DNA from: Variovorax sp. MHTC-1
GTDB taxonomy: Bacteria; Pseudomonadota; Gammaproteobacteria; Burkholderiales; Burkholderiaceae_C
Assembly (NCBI RefSeq): GCF_003984645.1
Contig: NZ_RWKI01000008.1
Coordinates: forward strand, 62,001-126,000
DNA length: 64,000 nucleotides
Reading direction: 5' to 3'
Position 1 is the first letter of the stretch. The number at the start of each line of letters is the position of its first letter. Both the position numbers and the translations under genes were made by a program. The notes under the pieces were generated by a model. The model worked only from the letters and a program-made list of their open reading frames with translations, did not search any database and had not been told where the DNA came from. Below, piece after piece: positions 19,660 through 28,482 of this stretch.

Positions 19660-20937
19660 TTACTGCTTCGCGGCAGGAGCCGAAGCGGTTGCCGCGGCGT
19701 CGGCAGGAGCAGCGTTGGCGGAGCCGGCGGAAGCCGGCGTCGGCGCCTTCCACGGCACCGCCTTCACCGGCGCGCCGGGCGGCATCATCATCAGCTTCTG
19801 GAAGCCGTCGACCATGACCTGCTCGCCGGCCTTCAGGCCATCGAGCACGATCCACTGGTTGTTCTGGGCCGCGCTGATCTTCACCGTGCGCTTGTGCATC
19901 TTGCCCTCGGCGTCGACCACCGTCAGCGTGTCGCCCTGCTGGGTGCGCGTGACCGCCTGCTGCGGCACGGTGATCGCGTTGGTGGCCTGGGCCTGCTCCA
20001 CCTTCACGCGCACGTAGAGGCCGGGCAGCAGTTCGCCCTTCGGATTCGGGACTTCGGCGCGCAGCGTGACCTGGCCGGTGGTGGAATCGACCGTCAGGTC
20101 GGAGAACAGCAGCTTGCCCGGGAGCGCGTACTCGCTGTCGTCTTCCAGCACGACGCGCACGCTGGCCGCGTCGGCGCCGCTGGCCCGCTTGAACTGGCCG
20201 GCTTCCATCGCGCGGCGCAGCTTGAGCACGTCGCTGGCCGACTGGGTGAAGTTCACGTACATCGGATCGATCTGCTGGATCACGGCCAGCGCCGTGGCAT
20301 CGCCCTGGCCCACCAGTGCGCCCTCGGTCACCAGCGCGCGGCCGATGCGGCCGGAGATCGGCGCCGTCACGCTCGCGTAGCCGAGGTTGATCTTGGCGGT
20401 CTGCACCGCGGCGCGGCCCACCGCCACATCCGCCTCGGCGGTCTTGGCCGCGGCCACGGCGTTGAGGTATTCCTGCTTGCTGACCGCATTGGCTTCGACC
20501 AGCGGCTTGTAGCGCTCGGCCAGCGCCTTGGCCTGCACCGCGTTGGCTTCGGCTCGGGCCAGGCTCGCCTGCGCGCTCTGCGCCGCGGCGGCGTAGGGCG
20601 CGGGGTCGATGTTGAACAGCGGCTGGCCCGCCTTCACATCGCTGCCTTCGCGGAACAGCCGCTTCTGCAAAATCCCGGCGGCGCGGGCGCGCACCTCGGC
20701 GACGCGCGAGGCTTCGAGCCGGCCGGGCAGCTCCGTCACCAGCCCGACGTCGGTCGGCGTGGCGACCACCACGCCGACTTCGGGCGGCGGCGGTGCGCCC
20801 CCGCCGCCCTGGGCGGCTGCGGCCGGCGCTTCGCTCTTGCCGCAGGCCGCGAGCGCAAGCACCGCAGCGACCGCGGCCGCGACGGCCGCGCGGCGCGGCG
20901 AAAACAACGAATGACGCGAGACATGCAGATCGGGCAT
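19660..20937 (-). CDS. acrA: RND efflux periplasmic adaptor (AcrA/MexA family)
   Basis: A 425-residue membrane-fusion protein. The N-terminus has a signal with a lipobox-like AALAACGKS. The beta-barrel/lipoyl/hairpin layout includes VTELPGRLEASRVAEVRARAAGILQKRLFREGSDVKAGQPLFNIDP and SVTAPISGRIGRALVTEGALV. The last ~45 residues are Ala/Pro-rich. It connects the AcrB-type permease to the outer-membrane channel. It is the first gene of the efflux operon, about 140 bases from the divergent tetR start, with the operator between them. Confidence 0.94.
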   Translation of the reverse strand: MPDLHVSRHSLFSPRRAAVAAAVAAVLALAACGKSEAPAAAAQGGGGAPPPPEVGVVVATPTDVGLVTELPGRLEASRVAEVRARAAGILQKRLFREGSDVKAGQPLFNIDPAPYAAAAQSAQASLARAEANAVQAKALAERYKPLVEANAVSKQEYLNAVAAAKTAEADVAVGRAAVQTAKINLGYASVTAPISGRIGRALVTEGALVGQGDATALAVIQQIDPMYVNFTQSASDVLKLRRAMEAGQFKRASGADAASVRVVLEDDSEYALPGKLLFSDLTVDSTTGQVTLRAEVPNPKGELLPGLYVRVKVEQAQATNAITVPQQAVTRTQQGDTLTVVDAEGKMHKRTVKISAAQNNQWIVLDGLKAGEQVMVDGFQKLMMMPPGAPVKAVPWKAPTPASAGSANAAPADAAATASAPAAKQ

Positions 20938-21030
20938 GCGAATCCTTTGAGCAAAGAAGGGGGACGGTACGTCGCGGCGCAGGTGCTTAAAGCATCACGG
21001 CGAGTCAGGCCATCGGGAGGGGCCCGAGTT

Positions 21031-21052
21031 TACATACATTCATGCATGTATA
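21031..21052. promoter_or_regulatory. AcrR/TtgR-type operator between acrA and tetR
   Basis: The sequence TACATACATTCATGCATGTA is an imperfect palindrome. It closely resembles the known AcrR operator of E. coli (TACATACATT...AATGTATGTA). It lies 29 bases upstream of the TetR-family gene and 94 bases upstream of acrA, where a repressor could control both directions. The similarity to AcrR sites is from memory. Confidence 0.8.
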
Positions 21053-21080
21053 GTGATTTCCCTCACGTAAACAAGGGGGC

Positions 21081-21740
21081 ATGGTGGTCCGACGAACCAA
21101 GGAAGAGGCGCTGGCGACACGGCACCGGCTGCTCGATGCTGCCGAAGTGCTGTTTCAAAACCAAGGCGTTTCGCAGACCTCATTGCAGCAGATCGCGCAG
21201 CAGGCCGGCGCCACCCGCGGCGCAATCTACTGGCACTTCAAGGACAAGGCGGATCTCTTCAACGCGATGATGGAGCGCGTCACGCTGCCGCTGGAGGCGG
21301 CGACGCGCGAGGCCAGCACGACGGGCGAGGATCCGCTGGCGGCGATCGAGCGGGTGATGGTCCAGGCCCTGAGCCTGATGGTCAGCGACCCGCAGGTGCG
21401 GCGCGTGTTCGAGATCGCCACGCTCAAGGTCGAATACACCAGCGACATGGAGGCGGTGCTGCAGCGTCACCGCAGCGCGCGCAACGAATGCGTGATCGAT
21501 TTCGGCAATGCGCTGCAGCACGCGGCGCGCGAGGCGGGCATCCAGCTGCCGATCCCCGTCAAGACTGCGGCCTACGGCCTGCATGCGGTGATCAGCGGGC
21601 TGATCCAGGACTGGCTGCTGGAGCCCGAGGCCTTCGATCTCGTGCCGGCCGGCCGCCACATCTTCCGCGTCTACCTGGCAGGCCTCGGTTTCGAGCGCCC
21701 GTCCGCAGTCGTCGACGCAGCCTGCAAGGCCGCGGCCTGA
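21081..21740 (+). CDS. acrR: TetR-family efflux repressor (AcrR/TtgR-like)
   Basis: A 219-residue regulator. The helix-turn-helix is TRHRLLDAAEVLFQNQGVSQTSLQQIAQQAGATRGAIYWHFKDKADLFNAMM (about 10-60), the AcrR-group pattern including GAIYWHFKDK. The C-terminal ligand-binding part, PQVRRVFEIATLKVEYTSDMEAVLQRHRSARNECVIDFGNALQHA, also fits AcrR/TtgR. It is divergent from the RND operon and almost certainly represses it and itself through the palindrome at 21031-21052. Drug binding by the C-terminal domain would release repression. Confidence 0.92.
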   Translation: MVVRRTKEEALATRHRLLDAAEVLFQNQGVSQTSLQQIAQQAGATRGAIYWHFKDKADLFNAMMERVTLPLEAATREASTTGEDPLAAIERVMVQALSLMVSDPQVRRVFEIATLKVEYTSDMEAVLQRHRSARNECVIDFGNALQHAAREAGIQLPIPVKTAAYGLHAVISGLIQDWLLEPEAFDLVPAGRHIFRVYLAGLGFERPSAVVDAACKAAA

Positions 21741-21781
21741 TGGGCGATAATGACGGGCTCCGGTCGCTGGGCCGGAGCCAT

Positions 21782-21856
21782 CTCGCTGTATTTCAACGGA
21801 TAGAATTCGGCCCTCCGAAGGCTGAGATCCAGGTTCGATTCCTGGCGGCGGGACCA
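21782..21856 (+). tRNA. tRNA-Arg (anticodon CCG)
   Basis: A 75-base cloverleaf can be folded by eye. The acceptor CTCGCTG pairs with CGGCGGG (two G-U pairs). The anticodon stem CGGCC/GGCTG holds the loop CTCCGAA (anticodon CCG). The T arm is CCAGG-TTCGATT-CCTGG, and the gene ends in an encoded CCA. An integrase gene follows in the same direction, so this tRNA is the likely attachment site of the island. Confidence 0.9.
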
Positions 21857-21890
21857 GAACATCGTTTCGCACAGTCTCAAAACAGCCCAG

Positions 21891-21923
21891 AACCCGCATG
21901 CTTTCTAGCATTGCGGGTTTTTT
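21891..21923 (+). terminator. Rho-independent terminator after tRNA-Arg
   Basis: The inverted repeat AACCCGCA...TGCGGGTT is followed by a run of T residues (21918-21923). It lies 34 bases after the tRNA and would end its transcript before the integrase region. Confidence 0.8.
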
Positions 21924-21957
21924 GTTGCCTCTCGCAATCGCGCTACGTAGCATGACA

Positions 21958-22020
21958 TACCGTCAAATTGACGGTACCTCTGACGGTATCCCAGCTACCG
22001 TCAGGGCCGACATACCGTCA
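21958..22020. repeat. Cluster of five 8-bp TACCGTCA/TGACGGTA sites upstream of the integrase
   Basis: The octamer occurs at 21958-21965 (forward), 21969-21976 (reverse), 21981-21988 (reverse), 21996-22003 (forward) and 22013-22020 (forward). The first two form a perfect inverted repeat with a 3-bp AAT spacer. All five lie within 63 bases, directly before the integrase start. Clusters of short repeats between a tRNA and an integrase gene are typical of arm-type integrase sites or of sites for a regulator/excisionase. Which one applies here is not known. Confidence 0.75.
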
Positions 22021-22032
22021 CAGGAGGCAGCG

Positions 22033-23235
22033 ATGGCACTCGGAGACACGTTCGTTCGACAGGTAAAGCACAGCGGCAAGCCCAGCGGGGACAAGTACAC
22101 CGACGGCGGTGGCATGTACTTGCTGGTCAGCGCCGCCGGCAAGTACTGGAGGATGGACTACCGCCTTGACGGCAAGCGCCGAACCTTGGCCCTGGGCGTC
22201 TACCCTGATGTTTCGCTAGCCAAGGCTCGCCAGCGACGCGAAAAAGCGCGGGAACAACTGGCGGACGGCATCGACCCCGGAGTGGCAAAACGGGAGGAAC
22301 AACGTGCCAAGGCCGATGCGGCCGCGAACACCTTCGAGGTTGTGTCGCGCGAGTGGCTGGAAAAGACGGCGAACAAGCGCGCCGCCGTGACGCAGGCCAA
22401 AGTCACAAGCTGGCTCGAGAAGGACGTGTTCCCACATATCGGCAAGCTGCCGGTATCAACCATCCGAGCCAAGGACGTGCTCGACAAGGTGGCTCGTCGC
22501 ATGGAGGCACGCGGCATTCACGAAAGCGCCCATCGCATCGTGCAGATTTGCTCGCAGGTGTTCCGCTATGCGGTGGCGATCGGTCTGGTGGAGCGCGACG
22601 TAACCGTCGACCTTCGCGGCGCGCTGGTATCGGTCGACAAGACCAACTATGCCGCGATCACAGACCCGAAGCAGGTCGGGCAACTCATGCGCTCGATCCG
22701 CGCCTACGAAGGCCACCCGACGGTGAGGGCGGCATTGCAGTTGTCCCCGTTGGTTTTCGTACGCCCCGGCGAACTTCGGGCGGCAGAATGGAGCGAGATG
22801 GACCTGGATGCGGGCGAATGGCGTATTCCGGGCCCGCGAATGAAGATGAAGGTTGAGCACCTCGTGCCGCTCTCACGGCAGGCCGTGAGGATCCTTCGAG
22901 AGGTGCAGCCCATCAGCGGGCACTGCCGGTACGTGTTCCCCAGCATCCGCACTGGAGAGCGCTCCATGAGTGAGAACACGGTCAACGCGGCGCTGCGTGG
23001 GATGGGGTACGCCAAGGAAGTGATGACTGCCCATGGCTTCCGGGCTATGGCCCGGACTATCATGGACGAGGTGTTGGGCGAGCGTCCTGACCTGATCGAA
23101 CACCAACTCGCGCACATGGTGAAAGATCCCAACGGGCGAGCCTACAACCGCACTGCTCACTTGCCGGCGCGCAGGGAAATGATGCAGCGCTGGGCAGACT
23201 ACCTAGACGACTTGACCCAAGGCGCCAGAACGTAG
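22033..23235 (+). CDS. Tyrosine recombinase/integrase, P4 type with DUF4102 arm-binding domain
   Basis: A 400-residue integrase. The N-terminal arm-binding (DUF4102) domain has DKYTDGGGMYLLVSAAGKYWRMDYRLDGKRRTLALGVYPDVSLAKARQRREKAREQLADGIDP. The core-binding part follows. The catalytic domain shows the first Arg in VRPGELRAAEWSEMDLD, HGFRAMARTIMDE (HxxR), HQLAHMVKD (His) and the nucleophile Tyr in NGRAYNRTAHL. The ATG at 22033 (MALGDTFVRQVKHSG) matches the family start and has GGAGG upstream. Its position next to tRNA-Arg, reading away from it, marks the left end of the island. Confidence 0.93.
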   Translation: MALGDTFVRQVKHSGKPSGDKYTDGGGMYLLVSAAGKYWRMDYRLDGKRRTLALGVYPDVSLAKARQRREKAREQLADGIDPGVAKREEQRAKADAAANTFEVVSREWLEKTANKRAAVTQAKVTSWLEKDVFPHIGKLPVSTIRAKDVLDKVARRMEARGIHESAHRIVQICSQVFRYAVAIGLVERDVTVDLRGALVSVDKTNYAAITDPKQVGQLMRSIRAYEGHPTVRAALQLSPLVFVRPGELRAAEWSEMDLDAGEWRIPGPRMKMKVEHLVPLSRQAVRILREVQPISGHCRYVFPSIRTGERSMSENTVNAALRGMGYAKEVMTAHGFRAMARTIMDEVLGERPDLIEHQLAHMVKDPNGRAYNRTAHLPARREMMQRWADYLDDLTQGART

Positions 23236-23283
23236 GGCTTGCAATGTCAGCGCAAGTCCCCGACACCTACTCACGTTTTCTAG

Positions 23284-23306
23284 TTCGAATCTCACGCTCT
23301 CCGCCA
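23284..23306 (+). other. tRNA-Ser-like 3' end remnant, possible second att site
   Basis: The 23 bases from TTCGAATC to CTCTCCGCCA read like the 3' end of a serine tRNA (T loop TTCGAAT, 3' acceptor strand GCTCTCC, discriminator G, CCA). There is no matching 5' half: the preceding bases do not form the T stem. It lies 48 bases after the integrase stop. Such partial tRNA ends are commonly left at island junctions. It could instead be a chance match. Confidence 0.45.
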
Positions 23307-23370
23307 GTTCATGTTGAAAATCAACAACGTATGTGGATTTTAAGAGTCTATACCACATAAAAGCCCACAT

Positions 23371-23403
23371 AAAGCCGCGGTCCTATTGGACTGCGGCTTT
23401 TTT
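23371..23403 (+). terminator. Rho-independent terminator after the integrase
   Basis: The inverted repeat AAAGCCGC...GCGGCTTT has a 14-base loop and is followed by a T-run ending at 23403. It would end the integrase transcript and insulate the downstream defence operon. Confidence 0.8.
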
Positions 23404-23783
23404 GTCTGGGAACATGCGGGCATTGAGGGCGAAGTTCAGCGATCGTCTTTAGGAATCTGACGGCTGTGAGTCAAACAAGCTCCTTATGGCCGTTGCAACG
23501 AGGAGGAAACGGCACTCGCGTCTCTACTGGACACAGTCCTTTGAGTAGCTCAATCCACTAGTGGAACTGCGGCAATAAAAGCATAGCGTTGCTCCGGAAT
23601 TCCGCCGCTGATGGCCAAGTTCGCGGCGACATCGTGCCGCCGCCGCTCGAACACGAAAACAAGTCGGGCGTTCAAGAGACATGCAGGCGGGTAGCAAAAT
23701 GTTACTATTCTTGAACGGAGAGTTCCTCGGGGCGTCTTCGAGCGAACGCCACGAAACGATCTTTGCTGCGGGTTCATTTTGGT
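23404..23783. other. Intergenic region before the defence operon
   Basis: No convincing gene is seen. A short minus-strand stretch (about 23550-23670, reading ...HDVAANLAISGGIPEQRYAFIAAVPLVD) has some protein-like character but no recognisable family. The promoter of the operon that starts at 23784 should lie in the right half of this region. Confidence 0.5.
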
Positions 23784-24527
23784 ATGGCTGTCTCACCAGG
23801 GATATTTCTTAAGCTTCCCGATGACCTTGGTTCTGGAAAGTTGGAACGTCTCGACGGCGACACTGCCCATGCGCGTCTCTTTCACTCTGTCGCCGAGCAA
23901 GAATCAGCGTGGCTTCCCGTCCCTAGTCTTCGCCGCGCCTACCTGAGTAAAGGCACTCTATATCACTCAGGAGTGGGCACTGCGGTCGGCCGAGTCGCCG
24001 TGTTTCGTCGCCTGGATGACGGCACGATGGAGTACGACATTCAGTATCCCAACCGGGTGAGTCGAGACCACCGGGGGACAAGCCTGGATATGCGGTGCTG
24101 GCGTTGCCGAGGTAACCCAGCAGACATCCTGTCCGCTGGGGCCGCGAAAACACAGTGCCTGCATGACCGCCGTCTCACCGCGACCCAGAGGGTCTTTCAG
24201 ATGTTGGCAAGCGTGGATGACATCACCAGCCTGCCGTCCAGCGGCATCGAACTGGTATCGCACCAAGTCAGCGTTGTGCGGCGAGTGCTCTCCGACCCGG
24301 TGAAGCGGTACCTGCTGGCCGACGAGGTCGGGATGGGTAGGACCATCGAAGCGGGCTTCGTCATCCGCCAGTGCCTGTTGGACGAACCGCATGCGCGGGT
24401 CGTGGTCTTGGCGCCCGCGACCTTGGTCGAGCAATGGGAAGGTGAACCTGAGGAACTTCTTAGAGAGTCTGGCGTGGGACGTTGCAGTCTGCCAAGACAT
24501 GCGCAGCGAATTCGGATTGCGCCATGA
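23784..24527 (+). CDS. SNF2-type helicase, N-terminal fragment with first helicase motif only (probable remnant)
   Basis: A 247-residue product. Residues 1-150 form an N-terminal region with a CWRCRGNPADIL segment. It is followed by SHQVSVVRRVLSDPVKRYLLADEVGMGRTIEAGFVIRQCLLDEPHARVVVLAPATLVEQWEGE. That run holds SNF2 motifs Q, I and Ia as seen in large defence-island SNF2 proteins. The Walker A reads DEVGMGRT, with Arg in place of the usual Lys. The rest of both RecA lobes is missing and the last ~25 residues do not look like helicase. The stop overlaps the next start by 4 bases (ATGA), so an internal deletion of a longer gene may have kept the original gene junction. ATP hydrolysis is doubtful. 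Confidence 0.65.
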   Translation: MAVSPGIFLKLPDDLGSGKLERLDGDTAHARLFHSVAEQESAWLPVPSLRRAYLSKGTLYHSGVGTAVGRVAVFRRLDDGTMEYDIQYPNRVSRDHRGTSLDMRCWRCRGNPADILSAGAAKTQCLHDRRLTATQRVFQMLASVDDITSLPSSGIELVSHQVSVVRRVLSDPVKRYLLADEVGMGRTIEAGFVIRQCLLDEPHARVVVLAPATLVEQWEGEPEELLRESGVGRCSLPRHAQRIRIAP

Positions 24528-27373
24528 GCGAAACCCTCGCGCTGTTCGAAGAACGACTTCGAGCGCATTTCTCCGAACTGTCTCAGTCAAAGGCGTCTGG
24601 TGGCCATCGTCTTTTTGCGCTGGAGCATTGTCTGGCGCCCGACGAGGTCAAGGTTCTGTCGGCGCAGCTTGGCAAGAGCCTTGGCAGACGCCGCATGCTT
24701 GCCGATTTCAAGGTTTCATGGGTCGTGCACGCTGCGGAACAGGGGTACGACTTCGATGGGCAGGAGTACTGGCATTCGTTCGCTCAACGCACGGCCAACT
24801 GGGAGTACTACGGCAATCGAAAACGTCTGCGCGACTGGTTCAGAGCTTTCTGCGCCGAGTTTTCTGGAGTCCAGCCACAAGGTGAATGGGCCAAACACTA
24901 CAAGTACATCGCGTGGCCCATCGCAAATGCGCTGCTCCCTCGCGATTTGCAGGAACAACTCGCGCAATCAATCTTCAATATCCGCTTCCAGCTCAGGACT
25001 GTTGCCCACCTGCCCCCAGAAGCTACCGGCAAGCTGATCGCTCAGCACTCCTACGTTTCGTCATCGAGGTTCCGGTTTCTGCTGCAGCAGCATGACTTGG
25101 TCGGCAGGCTGGTGCATACCCTGCTGCAAGGCGACGGCCTCGGCCAGACCTCCATCTATCCCGCGACCCTACAGCGAATCACGACGGATCTGAACTCACG
25201 CGGCCACGCAAGAGCATGGCTCAGAGATGCGCAGAAGCAGTATGCGCAGCTGCAATTCCAGCTACCGGGGATCAAACAGAACTATTGGACTCAGACACTA
25301 CCGCACGCCAGCACTACAGATGCGGAGGTGGTTGCAGTCACTGATCGGCAAGGGGTTCTGCTCCGGCCAACCATCGAGCTGCGGCGCACGGCGTTGGCCG
25401 AGTGGCAGGTGGTGCTCAGCGTGCCCTCATTCCAGCCGCTGGTCGATGTTCAGCCGGAACTCAGACCTCACCTGGAACGGGTCAGGTATACGGTCTCGGC
25501 ACATGGAACCGCGCTCTTCCTGGGCCGCACGTTGTTGTCCTCCCGAGGGATGCAGTACACCCTCGCGGATTGGCCGGCCCAACGGCAGTGCGTCCTGAGT
25601 TTCAACGCCGCAGATACCTTCTTCGATCGGATCGTCGGTCCTGAATGCCAGATCCAGCCAGCAAAGGTCTGGGTGTTTCGACTGAGTGAGGATGGAACGG
25701 CCAGGCACATCGCAACGGCTCACGTCGTCCCGGGCCAGTCTTACCTGGTGATCACGCGAGAACCCGGGCTGATCGACCGACTGGGGCCGCCGGTTGTGTT
25801 GCGTTGCGCAGGCGTAACTTGTGTGAAGCTGACATTGGATACGGTCATCTCGCAGGCGCAAAAGGCGGCACTTTTGCAAGCCGGAATTTCTTTCCATCTG
25901 AGCGTTCGCGTCTCCCCCCTGGGCTTGTTGCCACGTCAATGGGGGGAAGAGGGACTCGGCGTGTGGCTGACTAGCGAGACCCCCTGCTTCACGATCACGC
26001 GCGACCATGAGTTCGATGCCTATCAGCTCGCGATCGACGATGGGGAAGTCCAGACCTTCGCATGCGACCGCAACGCGCCCAGCATGAATTTCATGCTTCA
26101 GGGACTATCGGTAGGACGGCACAAGATTGCCGTCGCGACCCGTGTCTCGGTCGCCACGCAGACCGGTTCGCACTTCAAAACGGAGCGAAGTGTCGAACTG
26201 AGCCTGTTTATCCGTCAGCCGACGGCCTGGACGCCGGGCAAGCTCAGCATCAACGCAATGGTGGTGGACGTGCATCCGCCTGCTCCCACCATCGAGGACT
26301 TGCTCAGAGGGCGCATTGCCCTGTCTGTGGAAGGAGATCGCGCACGGCGTGCAACCTGCATGTTGGTCCTCACGAATGCGTCGAACGAAGAACTGTCCGC
26401 TCAGACCATCTTTCAAAGGGAACGCCTGCCAATTGCGGCAGCGTTTTGGGAAGAGAGACTCAATGCGTTTCTGAACCAGACTTCGGACGAGCAAATCTAT
26501 TTGGAAGCCGCGGGTGGTTTCATCCGCATCGACGCGGAAGATCTCGGTGAATACCGGGTTGCACTCTTGCACCATCCCGAGCCGCTTCGCTGGGGCACGA
26601 CCGTTTCGAAGTCCTCCGCCACGCTGCGACTCATCAACGACGGCTTCGACAAGCCCTTGCAGATCGAGCGCCTGTCTTTCTCGCAACCGATGCAGCGAAT
26701 TTCAGTGGACCCTGCCCGGGCGCGCATCGGCATCGACACCAGGGCAGAAGACGGATTGTTCGTGGTTCGTGCCCAGGAACACCAATACGCAGCCGTCGTG
26801 TCGTCCACCCATGTTGGCAAGGAGTTCGGCTGGCTCGGTGTGGAGCTGGACGAACACAAGATGAGACAGAGCAGGGACGACGAGGAGTTGGTCGACACCT
26901 ATGCGCTCTGGGCGAATGCAAGGACGTGCGGTGCGATATCGCGCATCAAGCGAATGCGCGTGCTCGATCACATCCATGATCAACTGATCGCGGTCGTGTG
27001 CGGCATACCCTGGGCCAAGTTGGAGAAGCGCCTCGCGAGCGATGTGACGGCGGACAACTGGGGCCTCCTGGATGACGCGGTCAGTCAACCGATCTCGTAT
27101 GCGGTGGCCCTTGGCTTGGCGTGCAAGGTCGCGACCACCTTGTCCGACGAGACGATCGAGAATATTCATCGGACGAAATCCATGGGATTTCGTATCTCGC
27201 AAGACCTGGCCGTTGTGCGCACCGCATGGCTTCTTGCATTCAACCCGGCCCTCCTGCTCGATGGCGATGCACATCCTGTGGGCACCAGCAAGGACGCTTT
27301 CGCGACGCTTGTCCGCGGCGCGCGGCTGCTGCTCCTGTGTCGTAAACACGAACGCGCGGGAGCGCAAGGATGA
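24524..27373 (+). CDS. Large defence-operon protein of unknown function (possible DruF/DruH-position protein)
   Basis: A 949-residue soluble protein that I cannot place in a named family. Its N-terminal part (about 50-150) has an aromatic-rich pattern: GQEYWHSFAQRTANWEYYGNRKRLRDWFRAFCAEF, then KHYKYIAWPIANALLPRDLQEQLAQSIF. This resembles an N-terminal domain seen in other large defence proteins. The middle (about 260-650) looks beta-rich, and the C-terminus is helical. No nuclease, ATPase or membrane motifs were found. It overlaps the SNF2 remnant and the next gene by 4 bases each, so it is in one operon with the DruE-like helicase. By position it corresponds to the accessory genes of Druantia operons, but this is inference. 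Confidence 0.7.
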   Translation: MSETLALFEERLRAHFSELSQSKASGGHRLFALEHCLAPDEVKVLSAQLGKSLGRRRMLADFKVSWVVHAAEQGYDFDGQEYWHSFAQRTANWEYYGNRKRLRDWFRAFCAEFSGVQPQGEWAKHYKYIAWPIANALLPRDLQEQLAQSIFNIRFQLRTVAHLPPEATGKLIAQHSYVSSSRFRFLLQQHDLVGRLVHTLLQGDGLGQTSIYPATLQRITTDLNSRGHARAWLRDAQKQYAQLQFQLPGIKQNYWTQTLPHASTTDAEVVAVTDRQGVLLRPTIELRRTALAEWQVVLSVPSFQPLVDVQPELRPHLERVRYTVSAHGTALFLGRTLLSSRGMQYTLADWPAQRQCVLSFNAADTFFDRIVGPECQIQPAKVWVFRLSEDGTARHIATAHVVPGQSYLVITREPGLIDRLGPPVVLRCAGVTCVKLTLDTVISQAQKAALLQAGISFHLSVRVSPLGLLPRQWGEEGLGVWLTSETPCFTITRDHEFDAYQLAIDDGEVQTFACDRNAPSMNFMLQGLSVGRHKIAVATRVSVATQTGSHFKTERSVELSLFIRQPTAWTPGKLSINAMVVDVHPPAPTIEDLLRGRIALSVEGDRARRATCMLVLTNASNEELSAQTIFQRERLPIAAAFWEERLNAFLNQTSDEQIYLEAAGGFIRIDAEDLGEYRVALLHHPEPLRWGTTVSKSSATLRLINDGFDKPLQIERLSFSQPMQRISVDPARARIGIDTRAEDGLFVVRAQEHQYAAVVSSTHVGKEFGWLGVELDEHKMRQSRDDEELVDTYALWANARTCGAISRIKRMRVLDHIHDQLIAVVCGIPWAKLEKRLASDVTADNWGLLDDAVSQPISYAVALGLACKVATTLSDETIENIHRTKSMGFRISQDLAVVRTAWLLAFNPALLLDGDAHPVGTSKDAFATLVRGARLLLLCRKHERAGAQG

Positions 27374-28482
27374 TCGCCCGCGCTGTCCAAGCGAGCGAGC
27401 TGGAAGTATTCCAGCAGTTGAAGATCGATCTGCATTTACGGCCTTCGACCTTCGACGGGGAGGTCGAATCCACCGTGGCGGCCGTCATCAGACGCTTGAG
27501 CGGCTTCATGTGCCCATGCCCGAAGACTGCGCTCGCAAGTGCGGCCGTTCGATCGCTGAGGCTTGACCCGGAAACAACTGCGGAAATTGCGGACCAGGTG
27601 GATGGCTCCATCGAGGACCTGATGATTGCGGGCGATCTAATCGAGCTGTCTAAGGTTGTAGCCGTCGGTGCCGAGGACCATCTCACATGGCTTTTTTGCG
27701 CGCCGCCCAGTTTTGTCAAAAGGGCCGACGGTCGAATCTACGTGTTCGGCGTAGGGCCGGACGACGCCGTCTTTCTGCCCGGCGAAATACTTGCACAGGT
27801 GCATCACCTGGGGGCAACCCGGTACATCGACGCGCCCAATGCCGCATCACTGGCCGACGTGTTGCCTGGCTTGGGTCTTCGGCAGATCAACGAGGCGGCG
27901 TGGTTGATACCGCATCAAGCCGAGGCGCCGGAAAAGTTTCTTGCGCGCATGACAAAGCGGCTTCAGCAAGCCGGTATCAAGGGGCACCTGCCCGAGATAT
28001 CCATCCTTCGTCACGCCACCGATGTGATGTCGACATACCGTCAGCGTTGGGCCAAGCCACAGGATGAGACCGGCATCTTCGTCGGGCGTCACCCTCGCCC
28101 CTACGGTGCGCCGCTCTGGTATTTGTGCGAGTTCCAGGCAGGCGAGGTTCAGCGCAGCCTCTTGCTTCCGCTGCCCGATCAGGCGGCCCGGGCGTGCGAT
28201 GTCGCGTGGCAAACCCAGCTGGCGATCGATGCGGTTCGGGGATATCCGGCGCTCATGCGATCGCGGGCCGACCCGGACGGCGAAGGTGTTTATCTCAACG
28301 TCCAGTTTCCTTTGCCCATGGCGGCACGGCGCAGGCTGGTCCTGCTCGGCGGTCGCCGCGGCAGAGGCGATCCGAGTGGCTTTTCTTTCTGGCTACCAAC
28401 CTCGCAACTGGCGCAAGAAGTGTCCTTTCTGAAGGATCACTTCTGGTACGTCTCTCAACGGAATTCAGAGGGCATTCAATGA
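27370..28482 (+). CDS. Unknown defence-operon protein (possible DruG-position protein)
   Basis: A 370-residue protein without signal peptide or membrane segment. No family is recognised. The N-terminal ~100 residues look like a helical/winged-helix region (ESTVAAVIRRLSGFMCPCPKTALASAAVRSLRLDPETTAEIADQVDGSIEDLMIAGDLIEL). The rest mixes alpha and beta with a conserved-looking YGAPLWYLCEFQAGEVQRSLLLPLPDQAARACDVAWQTQLAID. It overlaps both neighbours by 4 bases (ATGA), which implies balanced co-translation with the 949-residue protein and the DUF1998 helicase. Confidence 0.7.
   Translation: MIARAVQASELEVFQQLKIDLHLRPSTFDGEVESTVAAVIRRLSGFMCPCPKTALASAAVRSLRLDPETTAEIADQVDGSIEDLMIAGDLIELSKVVAVGAEDHLTWLFCAPPSFVKRADGRIYVFGVGPDDAVFLPGEILAQVHHLGATRYIDAPNAASLADVLPGLGLRQINEAAWLIPHQAEAPEKFLARMTKRLQQAGIKGHLPEISILRHATDVMSTYRQRWAKPQDETGIFVGRHPRPYGAPLWYLCEFQAGEVQRSLLLPLPDQAARACDVAWQTQLAIDAVRGYPALMRSRADPDGEGVYLNVQFPLPMAARRRLVLLGGRRGRGDPSGFSFWLPTSQLAQEVSFLKDHFWYVSQRNSEGIQ

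Noticed and set aside
16416..19817. A 1,133-codon open frame on the plus strand
   Set aside because: It lies opposite the RND permease gene and encodes His/Arg/Asp-rich low-quality sequence. It is the antisense shadow of a high-GC gene.
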